Part shown: piece by piece, positions 1-7,779 of the stretch | How positions within the stretch are numbered: the first letter of the stretch is position 1 | How the letters are laid out: each line of letters starts with the position of its first letter | Assembly: GCA_902459845.2 (NCBI GenBank) | Contig: CABPSV020000373.1 | Location: forward strand, 1-15,265 | Length of the DNA stretch: 15,265 nucleotides | Direction of reading: 5' to 3' | Source of the DNA: Hepatocystis sp. ex Piliocolobus tephrosceles | Lineage: Eukaryota > Apicomplexa > Aconoidasida > Haemosporida > Plasmodiidae | The notes under the pieces: model-generated | What the model saw: only the letters and a program-made list of their open reading frames with translations | The model's database searches: none | Told to the model about the DNA's origin: nothing | Program-made: the position numbers and the translations under genes

Positions 1-76
1 GTTCCTGCTCCTGTTCCTGCTCCTGCTCCTGTTCCTGCTTCTGCTCCTGTTCCTGGTCCTGCTCTAGGTGCTGACC
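1..76 (+). repeat. Contig-end copy of the Val-Pro-Ala repeat, identical to 255-330
   Basis: These 76 bases match 255-330 base for base, ending at the same ctgacc. Read from base 1 they encode Val-Pro/Ala-Pro repeats, as the downstream copy does. They stop at the N gap. With four Ns counted literally, the frame does not continue into base 81. Either this is a real tandem copy of the gene's repeat region, or the same sequence was left on both sides of an unresolved gap. The second is more likely, because a perfect copy next to a gap is a common assembly artefact. Confidence 0.85.
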
Positions 77-80
77 NNNN
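77..80. other. Assembly gap (four Ns)
   Basis: Four undetermined bases. The open frame of the next gene reaches back to the first base after the gap, so part of that gene is missing here and the true gap size is unknown. Confidence 0.99.
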
Positions 81-656
81 CAACATAAATATCTTTACAA
101 AAGAAGTTATTACACTAAAGAGTATGACTACGTATCCATAGTACATATTCTGTTTGATGAAACTTATTTTAACATAAAAGATATTTGTAAGTATTGTTAT
201 TTACAGTGTGACAAATGTAATAAACGTATGGATGGGCGTACCAGTGCTGGTCCTGTTCCTGCTCCTGTTCCTGCTCCTGCTCCTGTTCCTGCTTCTGCTC
301 CTGTTCCTGGTCCTGCTCTAGGTGCTGACCCCGGTCCTGATCTTGGTGTGAGTACAAAAAACCAAAGTACTGACAAACAAATGGAACCAACGTTGTCAAA
401 TTTAAAATGGGTAGAGCCCCAATGGTCACAACTAAAAAATTATAATGATGAAAATAATGTATTAAATCCTAATATATGGTTTGATTTACTTTTTTTTAAA
501 GTAATGAAAGGTACTTGTACTAACACAGAGTTGATTATTTTAATAGATTTGTTTAGATTCTTTTTAACTCCAACACAAAAGGAGTTAATTTTGTATCGAG
601 TTGTATCTTTGAACGACTCAAAAAATGATATATATAACCAGAGTTACATTAAATAA
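81..656 (+). CDS. Unrecognised protein, 5'-truncated at the gap, with CxxC pair and Val-Pro-Ala repeat
   Basis: I do not recognise this protein. The frame ending at the TAA at 654-656 is open without a stop back to base 81, giving 191 residues. An ATG at 228 exists, but I do not take it as the start because the coding-like sequence upstream includes Cys36, Cys39, Cys43 and Cys46 (CKYC then CDKC, bases 186-218), which could bind zinc. Residues about 55-90 are a Pro/Ala/Val/Gly low-complexity repeat. The last 90 residues are ordinary, with an aromatic and hydrophobic helical look (WFDLLFFKV, LIDLFRFFL) and no obvious membrane span. RPA1-type OB-fold proteins also carry Cys knuckles, but the C-x2-C-x3-C-x2-C spacing here is tighter, so I do not assign it. 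Coding status is likely; function is unknown. Confidence 0.6.
   Translation, partial: QHKYLYKRSYYTKEYDYVSIVHILFDETYFNIKDICKYCYLQCDKCNKRMDGRTSAGPVPAPVPAPAPVPASAPVPGPALGADPGPDLGVSTKNQSTDKQMEPTLSNLKWVEPQWSQLKNYNDENNVLNPNIWFDLLFFKVMKGTCTNTELIILIDLFRFFLTPTQKELILYRVVSLNDSKNDIYNQSYIK
249..336 (+). repeat. In-frame Val-Pro-Ala-Pro coding repeat
   Basis: Six-base units of cctgtt and cctgct encode alternating Pro and Val/Ala, with single Ser and Gly variants. It is by far the most GC-rich repeat in the window. It lies inside the partial gene 81-656. Confidence 0.85.
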
Positions 657-705
657 ATGTGATTTTATATGCTTATTTATTATAGCCTCATATAATGTAA
701 TTATT

Positions 706-706
<1 letters not shown>

Positions 707-754
<48 letters not shown>
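707..754 (+). repeat. Poly(dT) tract, 48 bases
   Basis: Uninterrupted T run from 707 to 754. Long dA:dT tracts are typical of Plasmodium intergenic DNA and disfavour nucleosomes. Exact length is uncertain because homopolymers sequence poorly. Confidence 0.9.
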
Positions 755-756
<2 letters not shown>

Positions 757-880
757 AAATACTACTGCTAAAAAAAAATATGTTTAGGCCAACTATATGA
801 TAAGGTAACATATTTTTATGAAATGTGTTATTTTGTTTGTAAAATAGAAGGCCTGGTGGGGATATGGGCGTTCAAACATG

Positions 881-1030
881 ATACATTGTGATACATTGTG
901 ATACATTGTGATACATTGTGATACATTGTTATACATTGTGATACATTGTGATACATTGTGATACATTGTTATACATTGTGATACATTGTTATACATTGTG
1001 ATACATTGTTATACATTGTGATACATTGTG
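881..1030 (+). repeat. 10-bp minisatellite, 15 copies of atacattgtg/t
   Basis: Fifteen exact 10-base units with no indels. Only the last base varies: T in the units starting at 921, 961, 981 and 1001, G in the rest. The final third alternates T/G, hinting at a 20-bp higher-order unit. The open frame on the minus strand across it is a by-product of the repeat. Confidence 0.97.
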
Positions 1031-1409
1031 GTTTTATTTATATATTGTAAAAAAAAAAAAAAAAAATATGCTGACTAATTTTACACTACTAACATAATTT
1101 TTCCCGTTTTTCCTTTTTTTTTGTTTTTTTTTTCGTTTTTTTTTTTTGTTTTTTTTTTCGTTTTTCTTTTCGTTTTTCTTTTCGTTTTTTTTTTTCGTTC
1201 TTCCGTTCTTGCATTCTTCCGCTCTTTCATTTCTCCCCCTTTTTTTTGCAAAAAGCGTCTTTAAAGTTTTAGACAAATTTCTATGCAAAAATGTGCATAC
1301 ATGCAAGCAGAAAATTAACTTTTGTTCTTTTAAAATTAATTTTTATGTATTTACTTTTTCATTTACTTATTTATTTATTTATTTATTTATTAAGTTTTTT
1401 TTTTTTTTT

Positions 1410-1494
1410 AACATATATATGTATTTTTTTTTAACATATATATGTATTTTTTTTTAACATATATATGTATTTTTTTTTTAACATAAATGTATAT
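1410..1494 (+). repeat. 23-bp tandem unit with palindromic core
   Basis: Unit aacatatatatgtat plus a T run, starting at 1410, 1433 and 1456, with a degenerate fourth copy at 1480. Each unit contains acatatatatgt, a perfect 12-bp palindrome. Confidence 0.9.
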
Positions 1495-1590
1495 ATTTTT
1501 TTTTTTGTTGCTGATCTGGATATTGGTTTGTATATACATATACATGTACATTTATTTATAATGTGTTATGCTCAGCATTTAAACCAGTTT

Positions 1591-1660
1591 GATAATCGTA
1601 TGACAATCGTATGACAATCGTATGACAACTGTATGGCAACTGTATGGCAACAGCTTGACA
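1591..1660 (+). repeat. 11-bp tandem repeat (cgtatgacaat family)
   Basis: About six units of an 11-base motif (atcgtatgaca) that drift to actgtatggca and then cagcttgaca at the right end. The left copies are nearly identical and the right ones diverged. It lies about 200 bp upstream of the channel ATG. Confidence 0.85.
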
Positions 1661-1855
1661 ACACTTTTTTTTATACATGGTTTAAAATAAATTCTGGAAG
1701 TAAAGTTAGTTTAGTTAGCTAGTTCTTATGTGCATAGCTATATATACATGCAAGTAGTTTTAATGTTGTATTACAAAAAAAAAAAATAAAAAATAAAATA
1801 ATTAAATGTTGTCAAGTATCGAAATAGATTACCAAAAAAAATAAACTATCAAACA

Positions 1856-3320
1856 ATGGAGCACCCAGAATCGCTCAACGATATAAACAAAAATTTCTTA
1901 AAAACTTACGCATATGCTCTATTCAAATATGTTGAAGAAGAAAAAGAAAAAACGAATAACGTTACAAATTTGTTAGAAAAAAAGATAGACAGTATCAAAA
2001 AGACGTTTAAACTAAAATTTACTATAATTTTATTATTATTATTTTATATACTAATTTATATGTCAGGTGATATAGTAAAAGTAAAAAATTACCAAAATTA
2101 TATTTATAATAATATCAACGAATCTGAAACATTCAGTGAATTGTTTTATAAATCAATAAGTGACAATGTAGTAAACCTAAATAATGATTTTTCTTACGAA
2201 CCATACGTAAAAGATTACATTAAATTCAAAAATATACATACAAAATTTGATTTATCATCATGGATAAAATATGGGTTCATAGAAAATGTATTAAAAAAAT
2301 TTTCTTTAAATAACAATATATTAATCAATAACTGCTGGAGAATAAGTATAAGATTATATAAAAAAAAAAATGAATTAGTAAAAAATGTGTATAACTATAA
2401 AAAAGTATTTGACATATATTCAGACAGTGCTTTTTTAAAAAATGTAGAAAACACTAGAGATATTGATTCTTTTTATTTTCAAACTAAATGGAAGTATTCA
2501 TTTTCTTTTGATAAAAGTTATAAACAACTTGGAGGACTCTATCAAATAATATGCGGTGAAGATTACAAAAAAATGGAAAATGAACTTTCGCAAAATACAA
2601 ATTATGCAACTACATATCCTTATTTTATACCAGCTATTATATTAACAAATTATAATGTAGCAGCTGTTACATTAGATTTCATATTATACAATCCTTCATT
2701 AGATATACTTTCTTATAATATTTTAAAATTTGCATTTCTACCTAATTCACAAACTAACAAAAAAATTAAAACCTTATGTGCGTCGTATAATCAATTCAAT
2801 ATTCCTTTTATTATTTATTCATCAATTTTTTTACTACTATTTGTTATATATATTGTGATTAACAGCAGAAAGGCACAGCTGGTTGGTTTTAAGTCGTTTA
2901 TGAAATTGAAGTACACTCAATTGGTTCTTATAGGTAATGCAATTAATTATGTTACTGTGTTTTGTTATCTGTTGAACTAGTTAGTTAATTGGTTCACTAA
3001 GTAGCTACTTAAATAAGTAGTTAAATAAGTAGCTACTTAAATAAGTAGTTAAATAAGTAGCTACTTAAATAAGTAGTTAAATAAGTAGCTACTTAAATAA
3101 GTAATTAAATAAGTAATTAAATAAGTAATTAAATAAGTAATTAAATAAGTAGTTAAATGTTTAGTGAGTTAGCTCTCTATCTCATACACATGCACATACA
3201 TGCCGACATATATATATATATATAGTCTAAAATTGTTGAATAAAACCACTTTTCACATTTCTATGATATGTAACCACTTTGCTTACCTAACCGGTAAACG
3301 TTTTTGTACATGTTTTACTG

Positions 3321-3355
<35 letters not shown>

Positions 3356-6300
3356 CAGTTTGCCTTTTTTTAAATCTGACGGTCTTAGGGGTATACTACC
3401 TATTATGTCAATTATATTTATCTCCAATTAAAGTAAAAAATGACATAAAAGAGTATCAGGTAGGTTCCTTTCCAAATAAATTGAATTCAGACATGATACC
3501 CAACTTTTTAAACAGTATTGGATTGGTATTAGCAAATATAGAGTTTGTACGGAGTATATTAATTAACATAACAATTGTCAATTTTGTTATATGTTGTATA
3601 ATTTGTTTAGTTTATTTTGGTTTGTTAATAAGAAAATACAAAAATGTAGAAAAGAATATAATAAAAGACTTTTTAATTCCTTTTTTTATAGTTTTAATTA
3701 TAATATTTATATGTTTAGTCATATTTTTATTTTTTTATTATAAATATGTTGATTTTGTTGGAAATTATAGTTTTAGTTCTACTTTTTTATACATATTTAT
3801 TTTTAATATATGTGTTATATTTTCAAATTTTCAAATGTTTCGTGTGTCTTCTATTACGTCCGAAGAAGGTATAGGACACTATTATTATTTGATACCTTAT
3901 CTTTTTTTTATTATTACTATAACTTTTGCTTTTGTCTTATTTTTAGCTATAAAACCATATTTTAAAAGAATAAAACATATGAAAGAATGTTTTTTTGGTT
4001 TATATACTCGTAGAATAGTTACCTCATATGATTCCGAAAATGAAAGTTATAGTGACAGAAATGGTAGTTTTAGTAAACTGAAAAATGATTCGAATGACAT
4101 GTACAGTGATAATTGTGACATAAACATAAACATAGACAAGGAATCTGGAAGTAATAATAATAGTGACTGTTTGGGTGAGAATAATAAAAGTTACAGTTTG
4201 GGAGATGGAAATTGTAGCACGACTTCGGAAGGTAGTGATAGTGGTAATGATAGTGGTAGTGGTAGTGGTAGTGGTAGTGGTATTGATAGTGGTAGTGGTA
4301 GTGATAGTGATAGTAATAGTGGTAACGAAAGCGGGTGTGATAATAAACTTAACTTAACTTGTGTTACCTTACACCAAACTAATACTAACAACACAGATAA
4401 TTATATGCAAAATGGTGATAACTTCATAAATGATATTTACTTTCATAACAATAAAAAATCTGTTTCTTATTCAAAAAGAGTGTTTGATAAAGATATGATA
4501 ACGAATAGTAATTGTATTGATAAACCATTTTTTAATATAGAAAAGATTTTAAATTTTGTTTTCAAACGTAATTTTTCTTTTTTACCTTTTTCATATAAAA
4601 AAAAGAAATCAATTAAAAAAAAATATAAAAGTAATAAAAAAGATATTAATATAGCAACATTTTACATATATTTGTTAATATCTGTATCCATGTTTTTTTT
4701 ATTATTTTTTATTAATAATTATAATAAAATAAGTAAATGCGAAAATATAATAAGATACCAAATAAGGAATATAGGTTATTCCCCAAGTAAAAGATTATTT
4801 ACACATATGCAATTTAATTATTTGAATAAAAATATAAATGTTCAAACAAAAACAAAAAATTTAACGTTACATACTATTCAAACGAAAGATGATTTAATTA
4901 ATTGGATAAAAGACATTTTTTGTAATTCATTTTTAAAAATCGAGTTATTAGTTAACAATTATGTTGATTCGAATTATTATAGTACTTTTAAATGGGAAAA
5001 ATTGTTCAGTATTAAAAATGATGTAATAAATATAAAAGTAGTATGGGAATGGGAAAACAGTAAGAATATTTCACATAATAGTTATGTTTGTAATAAAGAT
5101 ATAAGTAGTTGTAAGTTACAAAATAATGAAAAAAATAATTTACAAACTTTAATAAATGTAGATAATATAATAACATTAATAACTAACGAAAATGTTAAAA
5201 ATGTGCGAATTTCTTTTATATTTTTGGATCAAAAAGATTTTCATAATATATTAGTTACTATATATTTTCATTTTAACCCAAGTGGTTATATAACAAAAAA
5301 TATATATCTTAACCATTTGTTTTTTAATTCTTTTAGAATTTCTAACATAAAAGGAATGATTATAAATTTAATATTTATCATAGTAATAGTCTTTTTTTTT
5401 ATTGTATTATATCTGCATTCTTTTGTTAATTTTTCTATTTTTTATAGAATATGTTATTTTGAGTTGCAAAAAGTGGATGATCAGAAAACAAAAGAAGTTG
5501 ATGATATTACCATTGGTCAGTTTGGTAACCAAGCCGGTTATAGTAATGGTGGAGTTGCTTATGGAAATGAAAATGTTTTTTATGGAGGTAACGGTCTGAA
5601 AAACTACGATAATGCCGATTTGAAGAAAAAAAGTAACAAAAAGAAAAATGACTTTCGTGTCAGTTTGTTTTTAAAGCTAAATATTTATGCTATTTATGTT
5701 TGCGAAGGGTACAGCATAAATTTGATAACTTTGTTGTTACATTTATTGATTATTTTATTATGGTTAGTTATGTTTATATATATTAACATGGTAAATTATT
5801 ATAAGAAATATATTTTTGTTTATTTAGACCTTTCTGAAAACATTTTTTCAGTTTTTACAACTTTTATAAATATTTTTTATATATTCCTTTTTTTTAATAT
5901 AATACATATGTTTATATTTGTATCTAATACTGTTAAAAAGGAGAAAATATATGAGGCATTATATATCAACAGAAAACAACTGTTAAAATGTATGTGTTTG
6001 TGGATTTTTTTTTACTTTAACTTTTTTATGTTTAATTATTTTTTTAATGGCATAGATGGTTTTAACGACTTAACACTATATCAGCAATGTATGTATTCCA
6101 TTTTGGTATTATTAGGTTTAGCGGAATTAGAAATATATCTAAAATGTAAACTTTTTTATTTCTTTTTCTTTGTTTTGCCGCATTGGATTTTTATACGTTT
6201 TATTTTGATTTATTCATTGTTGGCTCCTATTATAGCTAGTTACATTATTTTGATTAAAGAAAAAAAAAAAAAAACAGACATAATAAAAAGAAACAGTAGG

Positions 6301-6768
6301 CGGAAAAAAAAAAAAAAAAATAAAATATTACCAATAAATGCAAACCAAAATTTTAGTAATAGTTATTCCGATTTTACATTAACAAGATTAAGCAATGAAC
6401 AATGGAAATGTTTAAACGATGAAATAAAACTATTTGCTGATAAAGAAAACCAAAAAATATATGAATATTTTGAAACTTTTAAAAATAAGTTACAAGATGA
6501 ACAAAATGTAACGATATCCAAATTTTTAAGCGACACATGTGAGCAGTTAAGGGAAAAGATACATAAACTAAATATGGATATACGAAGAATAAAATTACAA
6601 TGGAAGTTTAAAAATAAATTGTTAAACTCTTCTAATATGTATTTGGAAAAGATAAATAAAGAAGTAGCGATGAAGGAGGAAATGGTTTCTGAAGATAAAA
6701 AGCGACTATCTTCTTTAAATCAGTACGCGGAACAGCTTAAATTGGATTCGTTGAACAAGGATAAGTGA
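1856..6768 (+). CDS. Polycystin-like cation channel with two tandem channel modules (two exons)
   Basis: CDS is join(1856..2933, 3359..6768), 1,495 residues. The first ATG follows an in-frame stop at 1799. Module 1: membrane span 54-71; luminal/extracellular polycystin-type domain about 72-312, including LSSWIK and FILYNPSLDIL; span 317-336; S3 about 351-376, which is continuous only after splicing; S4 about 431-448; S5 463-486; pore loop 499-520; S6 535-558. A Ser/Gly/Asp linker follows (about 580-700). Module 2: span 792-812; second polycystin-like domain about 813-1024, with LINWIK and FHFNPSGY; span 1025-1046; S3-S6 about 1144-1325; pore loop 1264-1282 with LLGLAE. A Lys-rich stretch and a coiled coil (about 1366-1491) end it. 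PKD2/TRPP channels have one such module per chain and assemble as tetramers; two per chain would suggest a dimer, as in two-pore channels. The family call rests on topology and remembered motifs. Ion selectivity and location are unknown. Confidence 0.75.
2934..3358 (+). other. Intron of the polycystin-like gene
   Basis: Donor GTAATG at 2934 follows atag. The acceptor cag at 3356-3358 follows a run of 33 Ts (3323-3355). Exon 1 leaves one base, and two bases from 3359 complete a Val codon, so both open frames join in phase. The junction makes one unbroken hydrophobic span (QLVLI then VCLFLNLTVLGVYYLL) where the family needs S3. Without splicing, the first frame stops at 2980 and the second would begin inside the poly-T. 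Confidence 0.85.
2999..3156 (+). repeat. Intronic 28-bp palindrome repeat changing to a 12-bp repeat
   Basis: Four 28-bp units start at 2999, 3027, 3055 and 3083. Each begins with aagtagctactt, a perfect 12-bp palindrome, and carries a 12-bp aagtagttaaat segment. The array then continues as 12-bp units (aagtaattaaat) to about 3156. It lies wholly inside the intron. Confidence 0.93.
4234..4335 (+). repeat. Ser-Gly/Asp coding repeat in the inter-module linker
   Basis: Six-base units (agtggt and agtgat) encode a Ser-Gly and Ser-Asp tract at about residues 652-685, between the two channel modules. It is hydrophilic and acidic, as expected for a flexible cytoplasmic loop. Confidence 0.88.
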
Positions 6769-6843
6769 CAAAAAAAAAAATAAAGAAAAAAAAAAATAAA
6801 GAAAAAAAAAAAGGGAAAGAAAACGTGGCACCGGTTTAGGGGG

Positions 6844-6865
6844 CAGCATATGTTAGTCCATGCTG
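6844..6865 (+). other. Short hairpin in a GC-rich island
   Basis: CAGCAT (6844-6849) pairs with ATGCTG (6860-6865) around a 10-base loop. The surrounding 70 bases (6822-6892) are roughly half GC, against mostly A/T flanks. It could be part of a structured RNA or just 3' UTR. I see no clear snoRNA boxes. Confidence 0.4.
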
Positions 6866-6921
6866 AGAATAAAAAGTAAATGGTGACGGCGCAAAAAAAA
6901 CCAATTTACATATATACATAT

Positions 6922-6952
<31 letters not shown>

Positions 6953-7305
6953 TTTAAGAAGCGTTAAGGAAGCGTTATAATAAGCACTATATGTTGAAGT
7001 TCCGTTTGTACAGATATTAGTCTAACGGTTTAAAAATAAAAAAAAAAAAACAGAATAGAGAGGAGGAAGAGAGAAAGAAAGAATATATACACAGTGTAAG
7101 CAAGATCAACAAATGTAAAAGCACAACTCTGAATATTTTTTTTTTTTTTTTTTTTTCAATTCACAATTTATGTCAGTATTATATTTGTTTCGAATTTTAT
7201 TTTGTTTTGCTAAAACTGTAAAGGGCACATATGACAAGCGTTTTTGTGAGTGGGGTAATTTTTTTATATTTGTCAAAATTGCATATAAACGTATCTACAT
7301 ATGTA

Positions 7306-7333
7306 TACATACATACATATATGTATGTATGTA
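7306..7333. repeat. 28-bp perfect palindrome upstream of the helicase
   Basis: The block acatacatacat and its reverse complement meet at a central at, and the symmetry extends to 28 bases. It is built from tac/gta microsatellite units, so it may have arisen by simple expansion. Confidence 0.8.
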
Positions 7334-7538
7334 CACGTAATGAGGATTGGTGTTTTTGCATAAAACTTTTTACTACTAAGTAACGTTACAAACATATAAA
7401 ACTTTTTTACTACTAAAAAAAAAAAACGAGTAAAAGAAAAAGCCAAGTGCTGTGGAACATGTTACTTTTTCACCCATTGTGGTACTTTTTTTTTTTTTTT
7501 TTTAGCTCATTTGCTGGCTTAGCAAACATATATTATAT

Positions 7539-7543
<5 letters not shown>

Positions 7544-7590
<47 letters not shown>
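7544..7590 (+). repeat. Poly(dA) tract, 47 bases
   Basis: Uninterrupted A run about 190 bp upstream of the helicase ATG, likely part of its promoter-proximal nucleosome-poor region. True length is uncertain. Confidence 0.9.
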
Positions 7591-7593
<3 letters not shown>

Positions 7594-7779
7594 GCTTAGA
7601 AAAAAAAAAAAAATTACGAAAAGGGAATTTACAGGGTTAGGCTTATAAACAACATTATAAACGATATAATAAACAAATTTATAAAGGGGCTAATAAACAA
7701 GCCCACAAATATAGAAACACGAACATATATACATAAATACTCCTATAGCTGTACTAACATTTTTAATCCCCCCATTTTT

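Larger units (their letters stand above)
657..1855. other. Repeat-rich intergenic spacer upstream of the channel gene
   Basis: About 1.2 kb without a supportable gene. It holds a 48-base T run, a 10-bp minisatellite, a T-rich stretch punctuated by cg (about 1089-1200), a ttta run (1350-1392), a 23-bp palindromic unit and an 11-bp unit, listed separately. Open frames here encode only Phe/Ser or Lys homopolymer-like peptides. The 3' flank of the partial gene and the promoter and 5' leader of the channel gene must lie here, but I see no specific motif for them. Confidence 0.8.
6769..7779. other. Intergenic spacer between channel and helicase genes
   Basis: About 1 kb with no credible open frame. 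It contains A-rich purine repeats just after the channel stop, a small GC-rich island with a hairpin (6822-6892), a tataca/tata microsatellite (6907-6955), a 28-bp palindrome (7306-7333), a poly-T (7137-7156) and a 47-base poly-A. The 3' region of the channel gene and the promoter and 5' leader of the helicase gene must both fit here. Confidence 0.8.

Noticed and set aside
1..80. Treating the left contig end as a second gene copy
   Set aside because: Only the low-complexity repeat is present, it stops at the gap, and it matches the downstream copy exactly, so an assembly cause is more likely.
793..996. Minus-strand open frame across the 10-bp array (Cys-Ile-Thr-Met-Tyr repeats)
   Set aside because: The frame exists only because the 10-bp unit lacks stops. 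It has no non-repeat domain and no gene context.
881..1030. CRISPR-like array
   Set aside because: Units are directly adjacent with no spacers, and the genome is eukaryotic.
1034..1457. Overlapping Lys-rich (minus) and Phe-rich (plus) open frames
   Set aside because: Both are translations of T/A homopolymer tracts punctuated by cg, with no coding-like composition.
3304..3358. A separate start for the second channel frame at the ATG at 3304
   Set aside because: It would translate the splice-acceptor poly-T as Phe and leave the first module without S3-S6. The in-phase intron explains both frames.
4163..4394. Val-rich (plus) and Leu/Pro/Ser-rich (minus) open frames over the Ser-Gly repeat
   Set aside because: Shadow frames of the agtggt repeat inside the channel gene.
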